39,299 bases of DNA from Verrucomicrobiota bacterium (lineage in GTDB: Bacteria > Verrucomicrobiota > Verrucomicrobiia > Limisphaerales > JACRJY01): NCBI GenBank assembly GCA_016235585.1, contig JACRJY010000132.1, forward strand, positions 1-39,299, written 5' to 3'. Below the pieces are notes generated by a model. The model was given only the letters and a program-made list of their open reading frames with translations, was not told the origin of the DNA and ran no database searches. Below are positions 27,201-33,319 of the stretch, piece by piece. A program made the position numbers and the translations under genes. The stretch's first letter is position 1, and each line of letters opens with the position of its first letter.

Positions 27201-30200
27201 AACGGCTATGGAACCATTTTCAAGATGACGCCGAGCGGGGAGCTGACCACGCTGGTGAACTTCGACTACAGCAACGGCAGGTATCCTCAAGGCAGCCTGA
27301 TGCAGGCCTCCAACGGCATCCTCTACGGAATGACGGAGTCTGGCGGCAACAACGGCCAGGGCACGCTCTTCAGCCTCGATGTCGGCGCTCCGGCTTCGGG
27401 CGGCGCGGGCGCGCCTGAAATCGCCCTCCTCGGCAACGGCGTGGAAATTCCCGACGGCAGCGCCACGACCAGCACGGCGGATGGCACGGACTTTGGCAGC
27501 GTCAACGTCAGCGGCGGCGCGGTCACGCACACGTTCACCATCACCAACAGCGGCACCGGCCCGCTCACCATTTATTTGGGCGGTGGAGTCGCGGGTGATT
27601 TCACCGTGAGCGCCATCACCCCGTCCGGCCCCATCGCGGCCAGCGGCACCGCCACGTTCACCGTCACCTTTGATCCCAGTGTCGCCGACGTGCGCACCGC
27701 TACTGTCACGTTGATCAGCGACGATGCGGATGAATCGTTCTACGACTTCGCCGTGACCGGCACCGGCACGGGCGGCGGCGTTACCGTCAACCAGGCTCCG
27801 ACCCTCAACGCCGTGGGCAGCATCACGATTAACGAGGATGCCGGCGTGCAGACGGTTCTCCTTGCTGGCATCACGAGCGGCTCCATCAGTGAAAGCCAGA
27901 CCCTCACCATCACGGCCGCTTCGAGCAGCACCGGGCTGATCGCCACTCCCATCATCACCTACACCAGCCCGAACACGACGGCGAGCTTGAGCTTCACGCC
28001 CCAGCCCGATGCCAATGGCGTCGCCACCCTCACCGTGATCGTGACGGACGACGGCGGAACCAGCGGTGGCGGAATTGACGCGGTGACGAACACGTTTGCC
28101 GTGGTGGTCACGCCCGTGAACGACGCGCCCATCCAGATCAGCTTGAGCGGCACGAACGCGGCGGAGAACGCCGCCAGCGGGGCCACCGTCGGCACCTTCT
28201 CGGCAACCGACCCCGACGCGGGCGACACGGCGGCCTTCACGCTCGTCACCGGCACGGGAGACACGGACAATGCCAGCTTCAGCATCACCGACGGCGCGCT
28301 CCAGACGGCGGCGGTGTTCGATTACGAGGCCAAGAACAGCTACCGCATCCGCGTGCGTGCGACGGATGGCGGCGGGCTTTATTTCGAGCGGCAGTTTGAC
28401 CTCGCCATCCTGGATGCCCCCGAGGCGACGAACCAGATTTCCGAGGCGATCGAGGACGCCGGGGCGCAGCACATCACGCTCAACGGCAACGGTGCCGGGA
28501 GCATTGGGTTTCAACTGGTCACCAATGCGGGGCACGGGCTGGTGAGCGTCAGCGGCAGCGTCGCCACCTACACCCCCATCAACAATTATCAGGGTCTGGA
28601 CACCTTCAGCTACGTCGTCACCAACGCCAGCGGCTCCAGCAGCGTCGCCACCGTGACGGTGACGGTGGTGAATGTGAGTGACTTCCTGCCTTTTGCGTTC
28701 AGTAATGCGGTGAACGTGGCGGTGGGCGGCGCACCCGTGGCCGTGGTCGCGGGAGATTTCAACCGTCACTATACGGATCTCGCCGTGGCCAATTACAGCA
28801 GCAACACCGTGAGCATTTTCATGGGCACGGGCATGGGTGGGTTCACCAGCGCCGTGCCCGCCACCGTGAGCGTGGGCAACGGCCCGGTGGCCTTGGTGGC
28901 GGCCGATTTCCATCGGGATTCCAGGACGGATCTGGCGGTGGTCAACAAGAACGACAACACCCTCCAGGTGTTCAAGGGCAACCACAACGGAACCTTCACG
29001 TTGCAGAGCCTGGTGCCGGTGGGCAATCTGCCCAGCAGCGTGGCGGCGGGCAGCATCAACAAGAACAAGGATCAGTTCTTTGACCTCGTGGTGGCCAGTT
29101 CGCAGGACAACGCGGTGCGCGTGCTCTTGAACAACGGCGCCGGCGGCTTTGGCGCGGGCACAAACTTCAGCGTGGGAGCCCAGCCGGAAGCCGTCGTGCT
29201 GGCGGACTTCAACAAGGACCTGAAAATCGACATCGCCACCGCCAACTATGCGGAGAACACCGTGAGCATCCTCTGGGGCGGCGGCACGGGCATTTTCAGC
29301 AATCATGTCCGCCACGCCGTGGGCGAGAACCACACCGCGCTGGCCGCCGGCGACTTCAACAAGGACGGGCGCGTGGATCTCGTCGTGGTTAACTACGGCG
29401 ATGACACCATCAGCGTGCTCTTGAGCGTGCGCGAGACCAACAGCGGCGTGCGGACCAACACTTTCACGCGCACCGATTATCCCGTCGGCCTCCAGCCCAG
29501 CGCCGTCGTCGTCACGAATCTCAACAAGGACGCCTGGCAGGACATCATCGTGGCCAGCTACTACGAACACACCGTGCAGGTGCTGCTGGGCCGCACCAAC
29601 GGCGCGTTTGAGTATTTCTACAACGACCCGTCGGCCACCGAGTCGGTGGGCACGAATCCCATCGCGCTGGCCGTCGGGAACTTCAACGCCGACACCGACC
29701 TCGACGTGGCGGTGGCCAACTGGGGCAGCGGCAACCTCTCGATCCTCCTCAACAACTACACTCCCGTGGCCTACGGGCAGAAGGTGAACGTAATTGAGGA
29801 CACGGCCACGCCCATCACGCTGACCGCGACCTACGGCCCGTTGAACTACCTCATCGTGAGCGGCCCGACCAACGGGAGCTTCACCCTGACCAACGGCGCG
29901 ATGAGCAACACGGTGAACAGCCCGGTGCTGACGTATCTGCCCGACGAGAACGCCAACGGCAAAGACCTCATCACCTTCCAGGTGCAGGATGACGGCGGGA
30001 AGCTCTCAAAGGTCGTGAAGATTGAGATCGCGATCCTGCCGGTCAACGACGCGCCGAGCTTCAATCTGGCGAGCAATGCGGTTGAACTGGCGGAGGACAG
30101 CCCGAAGCGGAGCATCACCAACTTCGCCGTGGATTTGGATCGGGGAGGCAGCGGCCACGCGACGGAGGCCAAGCAGATGCTTTACTTCGTGGTGACCAAC

Positions 30201-30725
30201 GGCGCGAGCAACCTCTTCAAGACGCAGCCGGCGATTGACCCCGCAGGCAGGCTGACCTTCGAGCCGGCGAAGAACGCGCACGGCGAAGCGACGGTGGGCG
30301 TGATTCTCAAGGACAAGAGCGGCACCGCCAACGGCGGCGTGGACACCTCGGCGCAGGCATTCTTCACGCTGACGATCACGAACGTGAACGACACGCCGGT
30401 GCTCTTCAACTGGCCGGCGGCCTTCCCGCCGGTGAAGACCAACAGCTCGACGAACATCACCTTCGCCGTGTGGGACAACGACACCGGCACGAACGGTTTG
30501 TATTACTCGGTGAACTGGACGAACACGGCCTTGTTTGCTGACGCCGCCAACAAGGGGAACTTGACCGCCTTCGCCTCGACGAACTTCGCCTTCGGCACCG
30601 TGGGCACGAACCGCACGCTGACGATTTATCCCGCCTTCGGCCAGAAGGGCACGGACAGGCTCATCGTGACGATCTACGACGGCACCAACTCCATCTCCAA
30701 GACCAACGCCGTCACCGTGAAGTAG
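18237..30725 (+). CDS. Giant exported GloVer-repeat protein, five 7-repeat blocks with anchor-D, cadherin and FG-GAP modules
   Basis: A 4162-residue protein. After a signal peptide (hydrophobic A-L-L-A-T-A-F-G-L-G-L-T, cleavage near T-H-G-A) comes a beta-sandwich module (to about nt 18850), then one choice-of-anchor-D/ASPM-SPD-2-Hydin-like domain. Five blocks follow of exactly seven ~50-residue GloVer repeats (TIGR03803 type; core L-T-T-L-V-N-F-N-Y-S-N-G, D-G-D-F-Y-G-M-T, G-G-N-N-G-Y-G-T-x-F-K-M), separated by pairs of anchor-D-like domains. The C-terminal part holds one more anchor-D-like domain, cadherin/Ig-like domains with N-D-A-P borders, seven FG-GAP repeats (about 28690-29760) and further cadherin-like domains. 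No PEP-CTERM or other sorting tail is seen. It is probably an extracellular adhesin or scaffold; the ligand is unknown. The ATG at 18237 is chosen over a TTG eight codons upstream because it begins the signal peptide. Confidence 0.93.
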   Translation: MNTSHCYSLFNHIIRRCTAALLATAFGLGLTASTHGAVTYLQVTFSSDADASLVLNTGTFVVANALGNGPQSTTINGVPFDTSQANLGNFANGGGDFSTQFSSGGALDKLFTALVFTPNTDPGTLTLTGLTPGASYRVQLLFCNQVNNTGVPQRVQIQGENFDTGDYGSSAIAVRAEFVASGTSEVVNLLNLGNRTVMNGYVLHSLAPSPEIQVSGNGTVIADGDTTPTTMDHTGFGVPAGTRTYTIANAGSLDLHITNITVSGANAADFTVGTLTPASPIAAGGSATFTVTFTPGAAGARTASIAIENDDSDENPYNFDINGGVFDPTLTTLVNFNYNGNGGYPRSGLVLGTDGNFYGMTENGGNNGYGTAFMVTPAGVLTTLVHFNYSGNGGNPYGALMQGSDGNLYGMTQTGGNNGYGTVFKMTLGGTLTTLASFNGSNGRYPRGSLVEGADGNFYGMANQGGNYGNGTAFKVTPGGTITTLASFNYYSTGGYPVGSLVLGADGDFYGMTADGGSSGQGTAFKMTPGGTLTTLVHFNSGIGTYPQGGFVQGSDGDFYGTTYQGGSGGNGTAFKMTSAGVLTTLVNFNGGNGSYPYGSLVQATDGDFYGMAQQGGNNGYGTVFKMTPSGTLTTLANFNNSNGSYPYGGLVQAMDGDFYGTTSTGGSSGYGTVFRLSAGAPPFSTAEIGVHNGADNGSPELTDGQSSVVSFGNTTTGTPVSHSFTVTNSGVDSLVISGIGLPAGFALAGSPTFPQSITSGTMWTFQAEFTAASAGNFTGSLNITNSDHNERIFNFPVSADAFDPGTTPEIAVFNGADNSAPELADGQATAVNFGQSLAAPGTPSVVRSFTVTNSGTAHLTVSGISLPSTYSLVGVTLPQVIGIGASWTFQVALTGVVSGVVSIANTDADENPFDFPVTGTVITPALTTLVNFDNSNGSYPNGDLVLGSDGDFYGMTQSGGSSGSGTAFKVTLGGVLTTLVNFNYSNGSNPRGSLIQTADGNFYGMTESGGNNGNGTAFKMTPAGVLTTLVHFNYSNGSNPRGNLVLGADGNFYGMAQSGGNNGYGTVFKMTPAGTLTTLVNFNYSGNGGYPYGSLVLGSDGDFYGMTRQGGNNGQGTVFKMTPAGTLTTLVNFNGGNGGYPRGSLVQGEDGDFYGMTESGGSNGSGIVFKMTPAGTLTTLVNFNYGNGAYPQGSLVRANDGDFYGLTYYSSPGSGTAFKLTPAGTLTTLVYLNTSGGGSGYSAGSLVQGVDGNLYGMSESGGTGNSGTLFRLYVGAPPFSTAEIAVHNRADNSAPELTDGQASAVSFGNTTTGTPVTRSFTVTNSGVDSLVISAIQLPAGFALLGSPAFPQNVPSGTMWTFQVEFSAASAGNFSGSLNITNSDFNEKVFNFVISADAFDPGTAPEIAVHNGADNSAPELTDGQAAVVDFGESLAVPGAPPTLRSFTVTNSGTAHLTVSGISLPTGFSVVGVTFPQVVGAGASWTFQVALSAVASGSLSIASTDADENPFDFPVAGTAIIPVFTKLLDFNYYYDSFSYPLGSLVQGDDGDFYGMTPGGYYYYYGTAFKMSASGTPTTLVNFNYSNGGKPNGSLVLGRDGNFYGMTYSGGNSGYGTAFKMTPAGSLTTLVGFNYSNGAYPYGNLVQAADGDFYGMTQQGGSSGYGTAFKMTPDGTLTTLVNFDYSNGGYPRGSLVQGADGDFYGMTYQGGNSGQGTVFKMTAGGALTTLVNFDNSNGAYPRGSLVQGADGDFYGMTENGGNSGYGTVFKMTPTGTLTTLVNFNGGNGSYPYGSLIQASDGAFYGMTRYGGTAGNGTVFKMTPAGVLTTVVHLDSSTGYNPEGGLVQAYDGTFYGLTQQGGNNGGGTAFQLYVGAPGIPEIAVRNGPDISAPNIADGQAAAVTFGTTPVGTDLTRTYTITNLGAATLTISGITASAGFTVLNAPMSVAALSAATFQVRMDGGTLGTFTGTITIGNNDPNENPFSFDLVGVVATPFPEIGVHKGGDNSAPALADGQTTVVQLGNTFTGFAPVTNHFTITNAGGASLTISGITAPAGYTLENVPTVLGPGGMATFQAILLTTADGVFAGSIAITSDDADEGVFDFPVYGKVNVLQFTTIANLDYSGPQNPQYGALVQGGDGDFYGMSYSGGNNGYGTVFKVTSAGVVTTLVVFNYSNGGYPYGSLVQGSDGNFYGMTREGGNNGYGTAFKMTPTGTLTTLVNFNYSNGANPYGRLVQGGDGNFYGMTYQGGNIGYGTAFKMTPGGTLTTLVNFGYSNGAYPYGSLVQGSDGDFYGMTQSGGNNGNGTAFKMTPGGALTTLVHFNNNSGRYPQGSLMQGSDGNFYGMTTSGGSFGSGTAFKMTPGGALTTLVNFDYSNGAYPIGSLVQASDGDFYGMTQSGGSSGSGTIFKMTAGGELATLVNFDYYGNGAYPYGSLMQAFNGDLYGMTSQGGNNGQGTIFRLSVGAPGIPEIAVFNGSDSSAPPIGDGQAVPVNFGATTVGADLTRDFAITNLGAATLTISGITAPAGFTVLNAPSSVAAGAMAVFQLRFNATALGGFSGSVVIGNNDPNENPFNFNVVALVATPFPEIGVHSGADTSAPMLVDGQAAAVLFGSVFTGQPVTNQFTITNSGAATLNISGITAPAGYTVLNAPASVVGAGVATFQVVLDAAAAGVFASSVEISSDDADENPFSFPVYGKVSTLAFAVINHLDYSGGPRNPYYGHLVQGADGDLYGMSYSGGNNSYGTVFKVTSAGVVTTLVDFNYGNGAYPYGSLVLGGDGDFYGITRQGGNNGYGTVFKMTPGGVLTTLVNLDYSSGRYPYGSLVQGSDGDFYGMTYEGGNSGYGTAFKMTPTGSLTTLVNFNYSNGGYPRGSLVQGTDGDFYGMTENGGNSGAGTAFKMTAAGVLTTLVHFDNGSNGGYPGGSLVQGSDGNFYGMTRQGGNNGYGAAFKMTPTGSLTTLVSFNYSTGGSPYGSLVQATDGNFYGMTYQGGNNGYGTIFKMTPSGELTTLVNFDYSNGRYPQGSLMQASNGILYGMTESGGNNGQGTLFSLDVGAPASGGAGAPEIALLGNGVEIPDGSATTSTADGTDFGSVNVSGGAVTHTFTITNSGTGPLTIYLGGGVAGDFTVSAITPSGPIAASGTATFTVTFDPSVADVRTATVTLISDDADESFYDFAVTGTGTGGGVTVNQAPTLNAVGSITINEDAGVQTVLLAGITSGSISESQTLTITAASSSTGLIATPIITYTSPNTTASLSFTPQPDANGVATLTVIVTDDGGTSGGGIDAVTNTFAVVVTPVNDAPIQISLSGTNAAENAASGATVGTFSATDPDAGDTAAFTLVTGTGDTDNASFSITDGALQTAAVFDYEAKNSYRIRVRATDGGGLYFERQFDLAILDAPEATNQISEAIEDAGAQHITLNGNGAGSIGFQLVTNAGHGLVSVSGSVATYTPINNYQGLDTFSYVVTNASGSSSVATVTVTVVNVSDFLPFAFSNAVNVAVGGAPVAVVAGDFNRHYTDLAVANYSSNTVSIFMGTGMGGFTSAVPATVSVGNGPVALVAADFHRDSRTDLAVVNKNDNTLQVFKGNHNGTFTLQSLVPVGNLPSSVAAGSINKNKDQFFDLVVASSQDNAVRVLLNNGAGGFGAGTNFSVGAQPEAVVLADFNKDLKIDIATANYAENTVSILWGGGTGIFSNHVRHAVGENHTALAAGDFNKDGRVDLVVVNYGDDTISVLLSVRETNSGVRTNTFTRTDYPVGLQPSAVVVTNLNKDAWQDIIVASYYEHTVQVLLGRTNGAFEYFYNDPSATESVGTNPIALAVGNFNADTDLDVAVANWGSGNLSILLNNYTPVAYGQKVNVIEDTATPITLTATYGPLNYLIVSGPTNGSFTLTNGAMSNTVNSPVLTYLPDENANGKDLITFQVQDDGGKLSKVVKIEIAILPVNDAPSFNLASNAVELAEDSPKRSITNFAVDLDRGGSGHATEAKQMLYFVVTNGASNLFKTQPAIDPAGRLTFEPAKNAHGEATVGVILKDKSGTANGGVDTSAQAFFTLTITNVNDTPVLFNWPAAFPPVKTNSSTNITFAVWDNDTGTNGLYYSVNWTNTALFADAANKGNLTAFASTNFAFGTVGTNRTLTIYPAFGQKGTDRLIVTIYDGTNSISKTNAVTVK
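19222..20290 (+). repeat. GloVer block 1 (7 repeats)
   Basis: Seven consecutive ~150-bp units, each coding T-T-L-x-x-F-N ... D-G-x-F/L-Y-G-x-T/A ... G-T-x-F-x-x-T. The last unit ends in F-R-L-S-A-G-A-P-P-F-S, which caps the block. Confidence 0.9.
21010..22079 (+). repeat. GloVer block 2 (7 repeats)
   Basis: Seven units as in block 1, beginning about 1785 bp after it. Unit 6 has a shortened turn (Y-Y-S-S-P-G-S-G-T). The last unit ends in F-R-L-Y-V-G-A-P-P-F-S, like block 1. Confidence 0.9.
22797..23857 (+). repeat. GloVer block 3 (7 repeats)
   Basis: Seven units. The first is unusual: the G-G-N-N-G-Y turn is replaced by G-G-Y-Y-Y-Y-Y. The block ends in F-Q-L-Y-V-G-A-P-G. Confidence 0.9.
24562..25624 (+). 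repeat. GloVer block 4 (7 repeats)
   Basis: Seven units. The first opens with F-T-T-I-A-N-L-D-Y-S-G and carries K-V-T-S-A-G-V-V-T-T-L, both shared closely with block 5. The block ends in F-R-L-S-V-G-A-P-G. Confidence 0.9.
26328..27390 (+). repeat. GloVer block 5 (7 repeats)
   Basis: Seven units, opening with F-A-V-I-N-H-L-D-Y-S-G and ending in F-S-L-D-V-G-A-P. It is followed by one anchor-D-like domain, not a pair. Confidence 0.9.
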
Positions 30726-30765
30726 GGAGTCCAGGCACCCGAACACCGCCAGGGTAGCGTCGGAC

Positions 30766-30779
30766 TCCGTCCTGACGGA
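30766..30779 (+). other. Short hairpin after the giant gene, possible weak terminator
   Basis: TCCGTC and GACGGA pair around CT, about 40 nt after the TAG stop at 30723-30725. There is no T run directly after it. It may be part of a scattered palindromic repeat. No strong rho-independent terminator is evident for this long gene. Confidence 0.25.
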
Positions 30780-30902
30780 TTCGGTTGCTCCCGGTTGTTA
30801 TTTCAAAGAGCGCCGGATCGGAAATCGGCGCGTCACGGTTAATGCCGATGACTGGCAGCGGTGCCTCGTAACCTTCCGCGCGCTTCAACGTCCAAACTTT
30901 CC

Positions 30903-31850
30903 ATGAAACGAATCCAACTCCTCGCCGTTCTCGTGTTGTCCGCGTTCGTGGCGTCCAGCCCCGCCGCAGAACCCAAAGCCAAGGCCGAGCGCAAGGGCCG
31001 CGCCGCCGCCGCCAAGCCCGCGCCCGACCTCGCCAATGAAAAATACGGCCCGCACGAGCGCAACGTGCTCGATCTCTGGAAGGCCAAATCTGACCGGCCC
31101 ACGCCGCTGGTGGTGTTCATCCACGGCGGCGGCTTCCGCGCCGGGAGCAAGGAGCAGCTTTCCCCCGCGATGCTGGCGGGATTGCTGGAAAAGAAAATTT
31201 CCGTGATGGCCATCAACTACCGCCTCTCGCCGGAGGTTCATTTCCCGGCGCATTACATGGACTCGGCGCGGGCCATCCAGTTTGCGCGGCTGCACGCGAA
31301 GGGATGGAACATTGACCCTAGGCGCGTCGGCTCGACGGGCGGCTCGGCGGGCGCGGGCACGTCGCTCTGGATTGGTTTTCACGATGACATGGCCGATGCG
31401 AAGAACAGCGACCCCGTGCTGCGACAGAGCACGCGCTTGAGCTGCATGGCGGTGATGGGCGCGCAGAGCAGCTATGACCCGCGCGACATCACGAAATGGG
31501 TGGGCGCGGCGGCGGCGAAGCACCCGGCGCTGCTCGGTGCCGGCGGTTTTTACGGCGTGCCGGAGGAGGAGGGCGACACGCCCAAGGCGCACAAACTCTA
31601 CGAGGCCGCCGCCGCGATAAACCATCTGACCAAAAACGATCCGCCGGTGATCGCGTTTTACAACGAGCCGCGCGGGCCGCTGCCGCCGGACGCCAAGCCG
31701 GGGCAGGGGATTCACCACATCAACTTCGGGTTCAAGCTCAAGGAGCAGATGGACAAGCTCGGCATCGAATGCACCATCCGCCACAGCGACGAGGGCGCGA
31801 AGCAGGACAACGAGTCGGTGGAATTCTTCGTGCGGCACCTCAAGCCGTAG
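30903..31850 (+). CDS. Exported alpha/beta hydrolase (HSL/esterase-like)
   Basis: This 315-residue protein begins with a signal peptide ([17 protein letters not shown], cleavage near S-S-P-A-A-E), followed by a Lys/Ala-rich linker to about residue 40. H-G-G-G-F at 74-78 is the oxyanion-hole motif of the hormone-sensitive-lipase group, and G-G-S-A-G at 146-150 carries the nucleophile S148. Related planctomycete and verrucomicrobial proteins are annotated as carbohydrate esterases or acetylesterases. Where the family usually has the catalytic Asp (H-G-x-x-D) this protein reads Y-N-E-P-R, so the acid residue may be a Glu or lie elsewhere; H-H-I-N-F-G is a candidate for the His region. It would act in the periplasm or outside on acyl esters, perhaps on polysaccharides. 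The ATG at 30903 is preferred because it begins the signal peptide. Confidence 0.85.
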   Translation: MKRIQLLAVLVLSAFVASSPAAEPKAKAERKGRAAAAKPAPDLANEKYGPHERNVLDLWKAKSDRPTPLVVFIHGGGFRAGSKEQLSPAMLAGLLEKKISVMAINYRLSPEVHFPAHYMDSARAIQFARLHAKGWNIDPRRVGSTGGSAGAGTSLWIGFHDDMADAKNSDPVLRQSTRLSCMAVMGAQSSYDPRDITKWVGAAAAKHPALLGAGGFYGVPEEEGDTPKAHKLYEAAAAINHLTKNDPPVIAFYNEPRGPLPPDAKPGQGIHHINFGFKLKEQMDKLGIECTIRHSDEGAKQDNESVEFFVRHLKP

Positions 31851-31860
31851 GCCGGGGGAG

Positions 31861-31920
31861 CGCGGGCGGCTCGCCCGCGTGAAACAGTGTCTGCCGGGAC
31901 TCGCAGGCGAGCCGCCCGCG
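31861..31920. repeat. Palindromic repeat with 15-bp perfect arms between esterase and sialidase-like genes
   Basis: CGCGGGCGGCTCGCC (31861-31875) is repeated in inverted form at 31906-31920, starting 10 nt after the esterase stop. It looks like an interspersed REP element and could also act as a transcription attenuator, though no T run follows. Confidence 0.7.
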
Positions 31921-31931
31921 TTCCAAAGTGC

Positions 31932-31960
31932 TTGATGGAATCGCCGCCGGGCGGGACACT
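31932..31960 (+). promoter_or_regulatory. Candidate leaderless promoter for the sialidase-like gene
   Basis: TTGATG (31932-31937), a 17-nt spacer, then GACACT (31955-31960), six bases before the ATG at 31967. The -10 box keeps A at position 2 and T at position 6 but lacks the first T, so it is weaker than the others of this class. Confidence 0.35.
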
Positions 31961-31966
31961 CGTGGC

Positions 31967-32953
31967 ATGAAATTCACCTTCGCTCTCGCCGTCCTGTGCG
32001 CCACGCTGGCCGCGTCCGACGCCGAATCCAAACCGGAAATCGTCTCCGTCAAAAAAATCTGGGACGCCGGCAGCCACAACGCCTTCACCGATCTGATTCG
32101 TTTTCAGGGAAAGTGGTTCTGCTCCTTCCGTGAATCCGAAGGCCACGTCGGCGGCGACGGGAAGCTTCGCATCCTCGAATCTGCCGATGGCGAGCACTGG
32201 AAGTCCGCCGCGCTGCTCGCCGAGGAGGGCATTGACCTGCGCGACCCGAAGCTCTCCATCACGCCGGACAACCGGCTGATGGTCGTGGCCGGCGGCTCGG
32301 TCTATCAGGGCACGAAGATTCTCAAGGGCCGCCAGCCGCGCGTGGCGTTTTCCAAGGACGGTCGCACTTGGATGCCGACGCAGCGCGTGCTGACCGAGGG
32401 CGAATGGCTCTGGCGCGTGACATGGCACAAGGGCACAGCCTACGGCGTGTCCTACAATCTCATGCCCGACAAGCTGGACGCCGAGCGCTTCATCAAGCTC
32501 TACAGCAGCAAGGACGGTCTTGATTGGAAACTCGCTTCCTCGCTGGACGTTTCCGACAAGCCGAACGAAACCACCGTGCGCGTCCTCAAGAGCGGCGAGA
32601 TGATCGCGCTCGTGCGGCGTGAAGCCGGCGACAAGGGCGGCTGGATTGGCACGAGCAAGCCGCCGTATGCCGAATGGAAGTTTGCCCCGACCAAGCAGCG
32701 CACCGGCGGGCCGAACTTCATCGAACTGCCCGACGGCTCGCTCATCGCCGGCAGCCGCGATCATTCCAAGGGCGCGGCGAAGTGCTCGCTCTTTCGCATG
32801 ACGCGCGACAGCCTGGAGCCGGTGCTCACGTTTCCGAGCGGCGGCGATTGCAGCTATCCCGGCCTCGTGTGGCACGACGGGCTGCTGTGGGTGAGCTACT
32901 ACTCGTCGCACGAGGGCAAGACGAGCATCTACCTCGCGAAGGTGAAGCTCTGA
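31967..32953 (+). CDS. Exported sialidase-like (BNR/Asp-box) protein
   Basis: This 328-residue protein has a signal peptide of about 18 residues (M-K-F-T-F-A-L-A-V-L-C-A-T-L-A). Three Asp-box (BNR) motifs are visible: S-A-D-G-E-H-W (72-78), S-K-D-G-R-T-W (129-135) and S-K-D-G-L-D-W (181-187), each on a beta-hairpin of a predicted six-bladed propeller. The overall length fits the sialidase superfamily. Arginines in F-R-E-S-E (near 55) and L-R-D-P-K (near 92) could contribute to the active site, but I cannot confirm the full Arg triad, so a glycosidase or a non-catalytic propeller are both possible. It sits next to an exported esterase, suggesting joint action on glycans. Its stop overlaps the Smr gene start (TGATG), so these two are coupled. 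Confidence 0.8.
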   Translation: MKFTFALAVLCATLAASDAESKPEIVSVKKIWDAGSHNAFTDLIRFQGKWFCSFRESEGHVGGDGKLRILESADGEHWKSAALLAEEGIDLRDPKLSITPDNRLMVVAGGSVYQGTKILKGRQPRVAFSKDGRTWMPTQRVLTEGEWLWRVTWHKGTAYGVSYNLMPDKLDAERFIKLYSSKDGLDWKLASSLDVSDKPNETTVRVLKSGEMIALVRREAGDKGGWIGTSKPPYAEWKFAPTKQRTGGPNFIELPDGSLIAGSRDHSKGAAKCSLFRMTRDSLEPVLTFPSGGDCSYPGLVWHDGLLWVSYYSSHEGKTSIYLAKVKL

Positions 32954-33243
32954 TGGAGCCGGCCTCCGATCCCTGCGAGCCGCTGGCGCTGCCGATTGAC
33001 GGGGTGCTCGACCTGCACACGTTCAAGCCGGCGGAAATCAAGGAACTCGTCCCCGACTATCTCGCCGCCTGCCGCGCGAAGGGGATTCTCGAAGTCCGCG
33101 TCATCCACGGCAAGGGCATCGGCAATTTGCGCCGGAGCGTCCACGCCATTCTCGCGCGGCTGCCGGAAGTCGTGTCGTTCGCGCAGGCCGGTGAAACTTA
33201 CGGCGGCTTGGGCGTGACCATCGTGCGGCTGAAGCCGGAGTGA
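32953..33243 (+). CDS. Smr domain protein
   Basis: A 96-residue protein consisting almost wholly of a small MutS-related (Smr) domain: L-D-L-H at residues 19-22, the characteristic H-G-K-G at 52-55, and a closing G-G-L-G-V-T-I-V-R-L strand. Stand-alone Smr proteins are nicking endonucleases or RNA/ribosome-acting nucleases; without extra domains its target is unknown. The ATG overlaps the stop of the sialidase-like gene by one base (TGATG at 32951-32955), which fixes this start although the frame stays open upstream inside the previous gene. It has no functional link to that gene that I can see; the coupling may be incidental. Confidence 0.9.
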   Translation: MEPASDPCEPLALPIDGVLDLHTFKPAEIKELVPDYLAACRAKGILEVRVIHGKGIGNLRRSVHAILARLPEVVSFAQAGETYGGLGVTIVRLKPE

Positions 33244-33319
33244 AGCGCGAATTTTTGAAAGAATTTGTAACCGAACCACCGCGCGCGGCGTTTCCAATGC
33301 CGTCATTGAACAACGACCT

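Noticed and set aside
19222..27390. Regular DNA repeats considered as a CRISPR or satellite array
   Set aside because: Units are about 150 bp, diverged, without spacers, and in one continuous reading frame coding a known protein repeat.
19170..29570. Minus-strand frames of 720, 1265 and 908 codons across the GloVer gene
   Set aside because: They show the same I-R-A-V-A-V-V-E-I-H-Q-R-R pattern over and over, which is simply the antisense of the GloVer repeats.
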